The notes below the pieces were generated by a model that ran no database searches, was not told where the DNA came from, and worked only from the letters and a program-made list of their open reading frames with translations. A stretch of 64,000 nucleotides of DNA from Bacillota bacterium (GTDB lineage: Bacteria; Bacillota; UBA4882; UBA8346), in the NCBI GenBank assembly GCA_023426245.1, contig JAFABB010000045.1, positions 1 through 64,000 on the forward strand. Direction: 5' to 3'. Position 1 is the stretch's first letter. The number at the start of each line of letters is the position of its first letter. Below, one piece after another: positions 17,032 to 25,614 of this stretch. The position numbers and the translations under genes are program-made.

Positions 17032-17461
17032 GATGAACCCTCCTATATTTAAATGGACTGCAAGACGATGTCAATCCAAAAATATAGGGAGCTGAAGTTT
17101 CCGAGCTGGTCTGTGCTAGTTGATAAAAGATAGTAAAAAATAAAAGCGTAAGCTGAAAATGAATAGTAAAGTCAAATCGCAACGGCACATCCGGCCTCAG
17201 ATCCAAATGGGAGAACAGGCTTACCCTAGAAAATAGGATCCGGATCCATTGGAAAAATATCATGAAAACCAAATGATTTTTGTTTATGGAAATCACCGAG
17301 TTTGAAATGTCTTTAACCGATAGGGTCCATATATTGGATGAAATCGGACTTAGCTGTTCTTTAACGGCAAAAGACAAGTTGTAAGTCGACAGGATCATAA
17401 ATAGCACAATGACCAGAATCAGTATGAAGTACACCAATCTGTTCTTGAATATCGTTTGCAA
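16949..17461 (-). CDS. Hypothetical membrane protein, C-terminus doubtful
   Basis: 170 residues as read. The TTG start at 17461 has an excellent AAGGAGGG site seven bases away, and the N-terminus is a good signal or anchor helix (FILILVIVLFMILSTYNLSF). After about residue 130 the text (SSCSPFKYRRVHHVIYRRSHG) is the out-of-frame shadow of the 42-residue gene and its ribosome site. Either the reading frame has shifted and the real protein is shorter, or the two genes overlap by 83 bases. Function unknown. Confidence 0.4.
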   Translation of the reverse strand: MQTIFKNRLVYFILILVIVLFMILSTYNLSFAVKEQLSPISSNIWTLSVKDISNSVISINKNHLVFMIFFQWIRILFSRVSLFSHLDLRPDVPLRFDFTIHFQLTLLFFTIFYQLAQTSSETSAPYIFGLTSSCSPFKYRRVHHVIYRRSHGSAMPWLCGLYHLLFSRTK

Positions 17462-17674
17462 TTATGATCCCTCCTTACGATTGTTTAGTGGACTCATTAT
17501 TATAACCTAAATTTGACGATTGATCAATGATTCGATAAATTACCGCAAAAAAGGGTATACGGCGGAAAAATAAAGCGAGATTGTAAATTGATTCAAATGA
17601 GATCATTTTTTGCGGCGGGTTGGGTATCTTATGAAAAATCAGAAAAGATAGATTACCGAGAAGGAGGTATCGGA

Positions 17675-18163
17675 GTGCATTTCGAACATTTCGTGGGGCT
17701 GATCATCTTCATTGGAGCATTTGTATTGATGCTTCTTACTGTTCCTTGGCAGGAAATCAAAAGATGGCTCCTGTTCGGATTCATAAGCGGGCTGGGTATT
17801 GCGATTATTCTCTTGTTAGTGATGCAAAATTGGTTGGGTTTGTGGATTTTCCGCAAAATAGATTTTTTGTATCTGGGGCGGATACCCATAATTCTTTCTG
17901 CCGCCTGGGCTCCGGCAGAGATTTTCTTTGCCCATTTTTTTATCCGGTATCAAAATCTATTCCTCCGGCTGTTGATGATTCTTTTTTTCCCTGCGCTGGC
18001 TGTGGCCGTCCATTTTATTCAGATTTGGAACCGGATGTTAGTTTATTACCATTGGAATTATGCCGGAACCTTTTTGGTTTCTTTAGCGATTCATTTTGGG
18101 TTGGCCGTTTATTTGAAGATGCGTTTTTATAAGTTTGCCGGGGTATCCGGGGGTCAAACCTAA
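17675..18163 (+). CDS. Integral membrane protein, unknown function
   Basis: 162 residues from GTG 17675, seven bases after AAGGAGG (17661-17667); the upstream ATG and TTG starts have no such site. Five predicted helices; conserved-looking W and N residues (ILSAAWAPAEIFFAHFF, YYHWNYAGTFLVSL) resemble Bacillota proteins of the CBO0543 type, a low-certainty match. It is next to, but not clearly related to, the three paralogs at 14.7-16.9 kb. Confidence 0.6.
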   Translation: MHFEHFVGLIIFIGAFVLMLLTVPWQEIKRWLLFGFISGLGIAIILLLVMQNWLGLWIFRKIDFLYLGRIPIILSAAWAPAEIFFAHFFIRYQNLFLRLLMILFFPALAVAVHFIQIWNRMLVYYHWNYAGTFLVSLAIHFGLAVYLKMRFYKFAGVSGGQT

Positions 18164-18307
18164 CCATGGCGCTTTAAGGTATTGATCAATGATTTTGAAA
18201 GAGCGGTGAATTGCCTTTCCGTGAAAAAACTTCCGGGAAAAGAGCGTGGAAAATCCCAAAATGGTATTTTGTGGAATATAATCGGGCTATTTGAGTAGTT
18301 TAAATCG

Positions 18308-19450
18308 ATGAAAAATCAACAAATCAAATTTACCGGAAAGCGTTTAGCTTCTTTAGACGCGTTGCGCGGATTGAATATGTTTTGGATCATTGGAGGGGAA
18401 AAAATCGCCGACGCCCTTGCCCGCCTCAATTTTCCTCTGAGCCGGATTTTGGCGGCCCAATTGAATCATACGAAATGGATCGGATTTACTTTTTATGATT
18501 TAATTTATCCGATGTTTATTTTTGTGACCGGAGTTTCCATCGCTTACTCCATTGAGAATCATATGAAGCGGGGCGAGGGGCTTGCTCAAATCTTATTACG
18601 CATTTTGCGGAGGACTTTTTTGCTTTTTTTATGCGGTTTGTATTTGAGCAATTCCGGTTTGAGTTTGCAGGGTTGGTTGACCAACGTCCGTTTGATGGGG
18701 ATATTGCAGCGAATTGCTCTATGCTATTGCGGGGCGGCTATTTTAACGCTTTTTGTGAGGAAACGCCATCAGGTTTTTATTGCGGTGATGATACTTTTGG
18801 GCTATTGGTTGATCTTAAAATTCGGGGCCGTGCCCGGCTATGGGGCCGGGGTATGGTACCCACCGGAAGCTAATTTCGCCAATTATTTTGATAAGCTTTT
18901 TTTGCCGGGAAGGAAATATTACGGTACCTGGGATGTGGAGGGCTTATTAAGCACATTTCCGGCCCTTGTCAGTTGCCAGATAGGTGTATTTGCCGGATTT
19001 TGGCTGAAAAAAGACTGGCGGAAAACGGGTTTTTCGTCGCAGGGCGCGTCTTTCAAGATTGCCTTTTTGGGGTTAATCGGCCTATTGATGCTGGGAGCCG
19101 GCTTATTATGGGGATTGGTCCTGCCCATCAGTAAGCTGATTTGGACCAGTTCGTTTACTTTGGTGACCGGCGGATTGAGCACTATCATCCTGGTTTTGTT
19201 TTACTGGCTGATTGATGTGAGGGGTTTTCAAAAATGGGCCTTTCCATTTATCGTGATTGGGCTGAATTCGATTTTTATTTATCTGGCGGTGAATGCAGTC
19301 CCCTGGAATAAGGTTTTCGGGGGGCTTTTCGGCTGGAATTCCCGGGCGCTTGGACAATGGGGAGGATTAATTTCTTCGCTGGCCGCCTTTTTTGTCGGGT
19401 GGGTCCTTTTATACTGGATGTATCGGAAGAAAGTCTTTATTCGATTTTAA
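18308..19450 (+). CDS. DUF5009/HGSNAT-like membrane acyltransferase
   Basis: 380 residues, about ten transmembrane helices. The N-terminal signature RLASLDALRGLNMFWIIGGE and IYPMFIFVTGVSIAYSIE are typical of the family related to heparan-alpha-glucosaminide N-acetyltransferase, which moves an acetyl group across a membrane to an amino sugar. The substrate here is unknown; a cell-wall sugar is reasonable. ATG 18308 lacks a strong ribosome site. No operon partner is visible. Confidence 0.82.
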   Translation: MKNQQIKFTGKRLASLDALRGLNMFWIIGGEKIADALARLNFPLSRILAAQLNHTKWIGFTFYDLIYPMFIFVTGVSIAYSIENHMKRGEGLAQILLRILRRTFLLFLCGLYLSNSGLSLQGWLTNVRLMGILQRIALCYCGAAILTLFVRKRHQVFIAVMILLGYWLILKFGAVPGYGAGVWYPPEANFANYFDKLFLPGRKYYGTWDVEGLLSTFPALVSCQIGVFAGFWLKKDWRKTGFSSQGASFKIAFLGLIGLLMLGAGLLWGLVLPISKLIWTSSFTLVTGGLSTIILVLFYWLIDVRGFQKWAFPFIVIGLNSIFIYLAVNAVPWNKVFGGLFGWNSRALGQWGGLISSLAAFFVGWVLLYWMYRKKVFIRF

Positions 19451-19776
19451 GTGGGGAGGTTGGCTAAAAGGTAGTTGAAAAAAGAAAATTTTGCTGTTTC
19501 CCTGAACATGATGGGTGATAAAAGGATAGGGGCGGTGACGATGGTAAATCCGGCGATGAGAAAAAAGGTTGACGGGGTGAGTGAAAAGATTTTATGATTC
19601 CAGAATCCTGGTCCCTTTCATATTTTATCACCCCATATGCCCACATCGTACCATCATTTTTGAATTGAAAAAAATGAAGAGTTTGAGCAGCCTCGATGAG
19701 GGCTTTGACTATGAGGTTGGAGCATAAAATTGCTGGACTCCTTATCTTTCAAATAAGCCAAAAAATTCCCCCGGTG
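19451..19776. other. Non-coding region with a flanking inverted repeat
   Basis: No gene supported. An 11-bp perfect inverted repeat, GGGTGATAAAA (19513-19523) and TTTTATCACCC (19623-19633), bounds a 99-base interior of no recognised content. It could be a long RNA hairpin or a small non-autonomous mobile element; no convincing target duplication is seen. Confidence 0.35.
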
Positions 19777-19806
19777 TTGACATTTATAAAATTTAGGTGC
19801 TATACT
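19777..19806 (+). promoter_or_regulatory. Promoter of the LacI-type gene
   Basis: TTGACA (19777-19782) and TATACT (19801-19806), 18 bases apart. A GAAACGTTTC palindrome follows at 19837-19846, between promoter and gene. Confidence 0.65.
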
Positions 19807-19836
19807 TAGCCGGATGATGAACCGAAAATTTTGTTG

Positions 19837-19846
19837 GAAACGTTTC
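19837..19846. promoter_or_regulatory. LacI-type operator (core AAACGTTT)
   Basis: Perfect 10-base palindrome GAAACGTTTC, about 30 bases downstream of the -10 box. It shares the core RAACGTTY with three sites after the gene, and a fourth there is one base off. This supports self-control by the LacI-type regulator. Confidence 0.55.
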
Positions 19847-19891
19847 ATATGAATAGAACGACAAAATGACAATAATGGATATGGTGAGAAT

Positions 19892-20923
19892 ATGGCGGCT
19901 ACAATTAAAGATGTGGCGAAAGCTGCAAATGTTTCGGTAAGCACCGTTTCGCTGGTTCTAAATAACAGCGAACTTGTTAAGATGGAAACTAAATATAAAG
20001 TTTTGCGGGTAATAAAAGAATTGCGTTATATCCCCAATCAATATGCCCGTTCGCTGGTTACCAAAAGGAAGAATATCATCGGTGTGGCGTTGATGACTTA
20101 TAATGAATCAACGAACTGGTTTACTTTCAATGGACATGTGGATACCTATTTGACGGAAGTCCTTCCTAGTATTGGAAAGGAGATTAATAAATCGAATTAT
20201 AGTATGCTTTTAGAATATTTCTGCACCAAAAACCCGACAAAAGAATTGCCTTCGATTATGAAGGCTGATAGGGTTGATGGAATGCTTTTGGCGGGAGGCA
20301 TAATCAATGATGATGTATTAATAAAGATCCAGGAGGTAAAGATACCAACTGTGTTGGTTGGGTCCCGACATGAAAACCTGGACTATGTTGATACGGATCC
20401 GGAAAAAGGAATTTATCTGGGAGTCCGGTACTTGATTGAAAACGGGCATACGGATATTGTGTTTATCAACGGTTCTCAATACTCTCAATCGTCTAAGCGA
20501 AAGCTAAACGGTTTCAAGATTGCAATGGAAGAGGCCAAACTGGAATTCAGGGCGGATTGGGTTGGACAGGCGGATTATTCCGGACAATCGGCTTATAAAG
20601 TAATGCGTGATATGTGGGATAAAGGAATTCGTCCTACGGCAGTTTTAGGTGGATATGACGGTATAACAATTGGCGCTCTTCGCTTTTTGTATGATCAAGG
20701 ATTGCATTGTCCTAAAGATGTTTCTGCCATAGGTTTTGAAGACAGCATACTGGCGGAGTTTTGTTATCCGCCGCTCACGGTAATCAAGGTTCACAAGGAG
20801 CAGATGGGTCTAGAAGCCTGCCGGGTTTTGCTAAACCGAATTAAAAAGCCTAATGCAAAAGTGGTTAAGCTAATTATTGAACCTCAATTAACGGTTCGCG
20901 AGTCGGTCCGCAAGATACAATGA
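19892..20923 (+). CDS. LacI/GalR-family transcriptional regulator
   Basis: 343 residues. The N-terminal helix-turn-helix and hinge are classic (TIKDVAKAANVSVSTVSLVLNN, then YIPNQYARSLVTKRKNIIGV). The remaining periplasmic-binding-protein-like domain binds a small effector, usually a sugar; the sugar cannot be read. GGTGAG precedes the ATG. It lies directly upstream of the permease/HyuA-like operon on the same strand, and similar palindromic sites flank both, so it very probably controls that operon. Confidence 0.92.
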   Translation: MAATIKDVAKAANVSVSTVSLVLNNSELVKMETKYKVLRVIKELRYIPNQYARSLVTKRKNIIGVALMTYNESTNWFTFNGHVDTYLTEVLPSIGKEINKSNYSMLLEYFCTKNPTKELPSIMKADRVDGMLLAGGIINDDVLIKIQEVKIPTVLVGSRHENLDYVDTDPEKGIYLGVRYLIENGHTDIVFINGSQYSQSSKRKLNGFKIAMEEAKLEFRADWVGQADYSGQSAYKVMRDMWDKGIRPTAVLGGYDGITIGALRFLYDQGLHCPKDVSAIGFEDSILAEFCYPPLTVIKVHKEQMGLEACRVLLNRIKKPNAKVVKLIIEPQLTVRESVRKIQ

Positions 20924-20940
20924 AAATATTTTACGATTCT

Positions 20941-20956
20941 TTTAAAACGTTCTAAA
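20941..20956. promoter_or_regulatory. Operator site O1 (TTTAAAACGTTCTAAA)
   Basis: This 16-base near-palindrome is the exact reverse complement of the site at 21281-21296, 340 bases away. Two such sites could allow DNA looping by a LacI-type repressor. Confidence 0.6.
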
Positions 20957-21144
20957 TTTACCGCCAAATAGAAAGAACCAATACTAGCTTGCATATTGGT
21001 TCCCCGATATGCCTTGCCGCTAACGTTCGTAATTGGCGCATATCCTTGATTGGCCACCTTGAATCAATACTTTCTTCAGACACCTGTTGCATCATAAAAC
21101 ATTTGTAAATGCAGTAATGATAATATTTTTCCATGTTTGCGGTA

Positions 21145-21163
21145 TATAATTAGAACATTCTAA
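21145..21163. promoter_or_regulatory. Operator-like site O2 with overlapping TATAAT
   Basis: TTAGAACATTCTAA (21150-21163) is a close variant of sites O1 and O4 and overlaps the end of a TATAAT at 21145-21150. I see no good -35 box for that TATAAT. Confidence 0.4.
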
Positions 21164-21214
21164 ATAAGAATGACGCCTAAAATTAATAAAAATTTAAAAA
21201 AATCCATTTAAAAA

Positions 21215-21244
21215 TTGACAAAAACATTTCCAAAGCCTTATAAT
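21215..21244 (+). promoter_or_regulatory. Main promoter of the HyuA-like operon
   Basis: TTGACA (21215-21220) and TATAAT (21239-21244), 18 bases apart. Two operator-like sites follow at once (21253-21263 and 21281-21296), well placed for repression. Confidence 0.75.
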
Positions 21245-21252
21245 TTAACTAT

Positions 21253-21263
21253 GAAACGTTTAC
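21253..21263. promoter_or_regulatory. Operator-like site O3 (GAAACGTTTAC)
   Basis: Core AAACGTTT, as in the site before the LacI gene. It starts nine bases after the -10 box of the operon promoter, around the transcription start. A CcpA cre site was considered, but the spacing of the conserved bases is off by one. Confidence 0.5.
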
Positions 21264-21280
21264 AACTTGAAATTTTCTAA

Positions 21281-21296
21281 TTTAGAACGTTTTAAA
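21281..21296. promoter_or_regulatory. Operator site O4 (TTTAGAACGTTTTAAA)
   Basis: Exact reverse complement of O1. It lies in the 5' leader of the operon, about 37 bases after the -10 box. Confidence 0.6.
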
Positions 21297-21343
21297 TGCT
21301 GTGGACGAATTTCAAAATTTTAAAAGGGGAGAGGAGTTTTATT

Positions 21344-22639
21344 ATGACGGTAGGTATTATTGTTATTGCCATATTTTTAGTAATGGCAGTACTGATGATG
21401 ATGAGAAAGATTCCGGCTTTATTGGCGCTTCCCATCATGGCGATTCTTATTGGTGTTGCGGCAAGACTTCCATTAACAGGTGAAACGGGAATACTTGATT
21501 ACGTGATTTCGCTTGGAGCATTAAAATTGTCGGCTACATATGTAGCAATTCTGTTCAGTTGCTGGTTATCGCAGATTCTTTACCGAACGGGAGTTACCGA
21601 TACGATTGTTAAAAAAGCCGCTGAATTTGGTGGCGATAAACCATTTATAATTGCGCTGATTCTTTGCGCGGTATCGGTTTTCTTGTTTACGACCCTTTAT
21701 GGGACGGGTGCGGCGGCAATGGTTGGAGCCGTTGTTATTCCGTTGTTATTATCAGTAGGTGTTCCTCCTATTGTAGCTTGTAATGCTTTTCTGGCTTCTC
21801 TCTCGGCCGGATATTCATTAAATCCCGCCAATATTTCTGCAATCACGAATATTACTGGTGTTGCCACGGAAGACATCAACCTCTGTGCAATTATTCTGAC
21901 CATCGCCGGTTGCCTATTTACAGTTCTCTATTTGGGGTGGAGTTTTAGAAAGAACGGTCTGAAATTTGCATTTGCAGCCCCGGTGGATGGCAAGGAAACG
22001 GTTGAAGAACGCCCGACAGTTTCCGGTTTGAAGGGTTTAATGGCATGTCTGACTCCCTTGATTGTGGTTGTTGTAATGCTTGCTTTTAAATGGCAGGCGA
22101 CCACGGTGTTTATTATCGGTATTATCTGGGCGATTATCTTCACTTTCAAAGGTAAATGGGAAAAGAATATGAACCTGATTGTGCAAAGCTGTTATGAAGG
22201 ATTTAAAGAAGGCGCGCCGACTGCCGCTTTAATGTTTGGTATCGGCATGATTTTAAATGCGGTTACTGCACCAACTACTCAGGCTATAATTAATCCTTTC
22301 ATGGTTGCAATTACTCCCACGACAGCTGTTGGTCTGATTATCTTTGTTTGCGTATTCAGCCCGCTTGGGCTATATCGTGGACCATTCAACCTAATGGGTC
22401 TTGGCGCCGGCTTGGCGGCAAGTATGTTGAATGTGAAAGTTCTTCCGGTTGCGGCGCTTTCCGCGGTATTTTACGCTGCATTTCGTTGGCCGTCACAGTC
22501 GTGTCCTACTTCAACCCAGGTAGTATGGGCGTCCAACTTTGTCGGATATGATCCGGTAACGACAACAAACCAGGTTCAGTTGGCAAACTGGGTTTTAACT
22601 GCGGTAACCGTAGTAATTTTGACCCTAATTTATTTTTAA
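21344..22639 (+). CDS. IT-superfamily permease (GntP/CitMHS-like)
   Basis: 431 residues with about eleven helices. The ATG at 21344 follows GAGGAG; the upstream in-frame ATG has no site. Repeated segments such as TTLYGTGAAAMVGAVVIPLLLSVGVPP and SLSAGYSLNPANISAIT, in the two halves, are like ion-transporter-superfamily carriers of carboxylates and sugar acids. The exact subfamily is uncertain. First gene of a five-gene operon, so its substrate should be the compound broken down by the enzymes downstream. Confidence 0.72.
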   Translation: MTVGIIVIAIFLVMAVLMMMRKIPALLALPIMAILIGVAARLPLTGETGILDYVISLGALKLSATYVAILFSCWLSQILYRTGVTDTIVKKAAEFGGDKPFIIALILCAVSVFLFTTLYGTGAAAMVGAVVIPLLLSVGVPPIVACNAFLASLSAGYSLNPANISAITNITGVATEDINLCAIILTIAGCLFTVLYLGWSFRKNGLKFAFAAPVDGKETVEERPTVSGLKGLMACLTPLIVVVVMLAFKWQATTVFIIGIIWAIIFTFKGKWEKNMNLIVQSCYEGFKEGAPTAALMFGIGMILNAVTAPTTQAIINPFMVAITPTTAVGLIIFVCVFSPLGLYRGPFNLMGLGAGLAASMLNVKVLPVAALSAVFYAAFRWPSQSCPTSTQVVWASNFVGYDPVTTTNQVQLANWVLTAVTVVILTLIYF

Positions 22640-22750
22640 ACAGTTTTTTGATAAGTAAGGGCGGGGATGTCACGACATGCTTTGATACAGCATTAGGGAC
22701 TTACCCGTCCCATTCTCTAGAAAAATAATATCTGACAGGGGAGAATGATT

Positions 22751-24910
22751 ATGAAAGTAAGAATCGGTATCGATGTTGGAGGCACGTTTACTGATGCGGT
22801 TGCTGTTAACGACGAGACTTATGAGCTGATAGGTTCGATTAAACTACCGACAACACATACGGCGAAAGAAGGCGTTGCGTCCGGTATTGTTGCTGTTTTA
22901 AAGAAAATCATGGCTGAATATGAAATTAAGGCTGAAGATGTTGTATTTATCGCCCATGGAACAACCCAGGCAACCAATGCGCTTCTGGAAGGCGATGTAG
23001 CTAAAGTAGGTATCTTGACTATTGGCAGCGGTATTGGTGGGATGCAAGCAAAGAATAATACCCACATCGGTGGTATTAAACTGGCTGCCAACAAAAGTTT
23101 GGAAACTTTCAACGAATTTGTCAATACGGCTGATATGAGTAAATTTAATGATAATGTTGCCGCCGCATTAGTAACTTTGGAGAAGCAGGGAGCGGAGTCG
23201 GTTGTTGCTACCGAGGCGTTTGGCGTGGATAAGCCGGAAAATGAGAATATAGTTGTTACCCAATGTATCGAAAAAGGGATTCCGGCTACAGCCGGCAATG
23301 ATGTATCAAAATTATACGGTCTGAAAGTTCGCACGCGAACTGCAGTGGTTAATGCCAGTATCCTTCCTAAAATGTTAGATGCTGCAAATATGACGGAAGA
23401 AAGTATTAAGAATGCAAGTATTGAAGCCCCGCTGATGGTAATGCGCTGTGACGGCGGCGTTATGACGGTGGATGAAATGAGAAGCAGGCCAATTCTCACG
23501 ATTCTTTCGGGACCTGCCGCCGGGGTGGCAGGTGCATTAATGTATGAAAAATTAACAGACGGTATTTTTCTTGAGGTTGGTGGAACCAGTACCGATATTT
23601 CCTGCGTAAAAGATGGAAGTGTAATGATTAAATATGCTGAAGTGGGCGGTCATAAAACGTATCTGAACTCATTGGATGTTCGTACGGTTGGGATCGGCGG
23701 AGGAAGTATGGTCGAAATCCGGGACGGCAAAGCGGTTGATGTGGGGCCGAGAAGCGCGCATATTGCTGGTTTGGATTATGAAGTCTATGCAGAAACAACC
23801 GATATGGTGAACCCCGTTTTAAAAATGATAAAACCGACACTTACCGATCCACAATATGCTTATGTTGAGTGCGCCAATGGCAAAAAGTTTTCTTTGACAT
23901 TATCGGGCGCCGCCAATATTGCCGGATATGTGAAAAAAGAAGACTATGCAATGGGTAATGCAGAGGCGGCAAAACTGGCATGGCAACCCCTGGCAGATAA
24001 TATGGGAATGACTGTCGAAGCGGCAGCCAAAAAGGTACTGGAATATTCAGCTGCGAAGAACGGTGCGGTTATTAGCAGTTTAATCAAGGATTATAATCTT
24101 GATCAAAGCGCAATCATTTTTGTTGGCGGCGGTGGCGGTGCGGCGACTGTAGTACCGCATCTTGCCGAAACCTTCGGCTATAAGTATAAATTGGCAAAAA
24201 ACGGGGCGGTCATTTCGCCAATCGGAGTGGCGCTGGCAATGGTTCGCGATATGGTTGAAAGAACCATTCCCAATCCCTCAGAGGAAGATATTTTGGCAGT
24301 ACGGCGCGAAGCAGTTCAAATGGCTGTGCAGTCTGGAGCTGCTCCTGAGACTATTGAAGTTAAAATCGAGATCGATGCGCAGCATCAGAAAGTACGGGCA
24401 ATTGCGATTGGCGCCACTGAACTTAGAACGAAGGATCTTGGCGGTGCGAAAAAGACCATTGCTGAATTAAAGCAGATTGTAGCCGACAATTTGAAAATTG
24501 CCATAGATCAGGTGAATATTGAAGGCGATAATGGTAGTATTTGCGCAATTACCAGCGAGTTATTTAAGAAATATTTTGTTTTTTTCAAGAAGAAGGTTAA
24601 ACCGATTCGATTAATTGACCGGGATGGGGTAATCCGTCTTCAAAAGAAAAACGGTATCGTATGTGAGTGTCAAGCTAAAAATTGGAGAGGTATATTGAAC
24701 AAACTGCTGTCCGACAATACGGTATTTGGCGATGGCGGGGCTGAGATTCCGAACATTTACGTGGTTTTGGGGAGCCGGATCATTGATGTCTCCGGAATGC
24801 AGGATACGAAGCAAATAATGGCATTATGTGAAGTCGAGCTGGCTGGTATTCCTGAGGATGAGAAACTCATTATGATTTGTACGCTCACGACTGAAAATGA
24901 AAGAGGATAA
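22751..24910 (+). CDS. HyuA-like hydantoinase/oxoprolinase-family protein, no HyuB partner
   Basis: 719 residues. Residues 1-170 match the hydantoinase/oxoprolinase N-terminal domain (IGIDVGGTFTDAVAV, AHGTTQATNALLEGD); residues about 190-490 match hydantoinase A (RCDGGVMTVDEMRSRPILTILSGPAAGVAGAL, EVGGTSTDISCVKDG, IFVGGGGGAATVVPHLAE). These are ATP-binding folds of the ASKHA type. The last 220 residues are a less conserved domain. ATG 22751 has GGGGAG at correct spacing. Known hydantoinases and acetone carboxylases need a HyuB subunit, and none is encoded here. It is 112 bases after the permease gene. Confidence 0.85.
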   Translation: MKVRIGIDVGGTFTDAVAVNDETYELIGSIKLPTTHTAKEGVASGIVAVLKKIMAEYEIKAEDVVFIAHGTTQATNALLEGDVAKVGILTIGSGIGGMQAKNNTHIGGIKLAANKSLETFNEFVNTADMSKFNDNVAAALVTLEKQGAESVVATEAFGVDKPENENIVVTQCIEKGIPATAGNDVSKLYGLKVRTRTAVVNASILPKMLDAANMTEESIKNASIEAPLMVMRCDGGVMTVDEMRSRPILTILSGPAAGVAGALMYEKLTDGIFLEVGGTSTDISCVKDGSVMIKYAEVGGHKTYLNSLDVRTVGIGGGSMVEIRDGKAVDVGPRSAHIAGLDYEVYAETTDMVNPVLKMIKPTLTDPQYAYVECANGKKFSLTLSGAANIAGYVKKEDYAMGNAEAAKLAWQPLADNMGMTVEAAAKKVLEYSAAKNGAVISSLIKDYNLDQSAIIFVGGGGGAATVVPHLAETFGYKYKLAKNGAVISPIGVALAMVRDMVERTIPNPSEEDILAVRREAVQMAVQSGAAPETIEVKIEIDAQHQKVRAIAIGATELRTKDLGGAKKTIAELKQIVADNLKIAIDQVNIEGDNGSICAITSELFKKYFVFFKKKVKPIRLIDRDGVIRLQKKNGIVCECQAKNWRGILNKLLSDNTVFGDGGAEIPNIYVVLGSRIIDVSGMQDTKQIMALCEVELAGIPEDEKLIMICTLTTENERG

Positions 24911-24923
24911 GGGGAGTTGGTAA

Positions 24924-25610
24924 ATGAAGTACTTTCCGTTTCCAGATAAAACGGCTTCGAGAGAAGAGCTGACGAAAGATGTATTATACCAGAAAATTCC
25001 TCAATCCGATCGGGAGCGAATAGTCGATCTGGCCTGGGATACCGGTGTGGCGGCAGCTATCGATATCCTAAAAAGGTATGGAATGGATAAATCGGTTGAG
25101 GCAATTGCTAAAGAGTGCGGCTTGACGGTTGAGCGGATTGATAAGGATAATATTGCCGGGAATGTACGGTATTTTAGTGAATATTATTCAGGGCGCAAGA
25201 AAATTGTGCTCTATAATGATTCGATTGGTAAGTGGGCCGAATCTAACCGTTGTAATGTTGTGGATGCGGAAGAGCTAATTTTGTCCCATGAATTTTTTCA
25301 TTTTTTAGAGTGTACAAGCATCGGACTTACTTCTAAGCAATACCAGGTTACTGTAATTAAGATTGGCAAATGGATACTGTGCCGTTCGGGAATTCGTGCT
25401 TTGTCGGAAATTGGCGCCCATGGTTTTTCCAGAACGTACTATGAAATCAAAGGAAGACTCCCCAAAACAGAATTACCGGAGAACCAGGGGATCTTATTAC
25501 AAAATCAGGCGGTCAACAGTGCCGGATTTGCCGGAAAGTTGGCTGTTGATAAAATATTTGGAAACGGCCTTTTGGGAAAAATGTCAGGATACAAGAATAC
25601 GAGGAGATAA
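24924..25610 (+). CDS. ImmA/IrrE-like zinc metallopeptidase homolog
   Basis: 228 residues. The motif SHEFFHFLE (H122, E123, H126) is an HExxH zinc site. A downstream SEIGAHGF (E162, with A and F at +3 and +6) matches the ExxAxxF third-ligand pattern of ImmA/IrrE gluzincins. The preceding text (IAKECGLTVERIDKDNIAGNVRYF..KKIVLYNDSI) also follows that family's fold order. No DNA-binding helix-turn-helix is visible, unlike true IrrE regulators. It starts 13 bases after the HyuA-like gene and ends 4 bases before the next, so it is firmly in the operon. It may be a maturation protease or a hydrolase for the pathway. Confidence 0.6.
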   Translation: MKYFPFPDKTASREELTKDVLYQKIPQSDRERIVDLAWDTGVAAAIDILKRYGMDKSVEAIAKECGLTVERIDKDNIAGNVRYFSEYYSGRKKIVLYNDSIGKWAESNRCNVVDAEELILSHEFFHFLECTSIGLTSKQYQVTVIKIGKWILCRSGIRALSEIGAHGFSRTYYEIKGRLPKTELPENQGILLQNQAVNSAGFAGKLAVDKIFGNGLLGKMSGYKNTRR

Positions 25611-25614
25611 CAAT

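Larger units (their letters stand above)
20924..21343. other. Regulatory region of the HyuA-like operon
   Basis: No gene is present. It holds three or four operator-like palindromes (listed separately), a strong promoter, a 9-bp inverted repeat GAACCAATA (20975-20983)/TATTGGTTC (20994-21002), and a second stem GATATGC (21006-21012)/GCATATC (21038-21044). Neither stem has a T run. Confidence 0.6.

Noticed and set aside
19836..19850. CcpA cre site before the LacI gene and at 21253
   Set aside because: Conserved bases of cre do not all fit; the LacI-type core shared by several sites explains it better.
22819..23499. Minus-strand 226-residue frame
   Set aside because: It is a shadow of the HyuA-like gene, with no ribosome site or family likeness.
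25363..25614. 84-residue N-terminal extension of the FAD oxidoreductase
   Set aside because: It covers the preceding gene in another frame; ATG 25615 has a good ribosome site.
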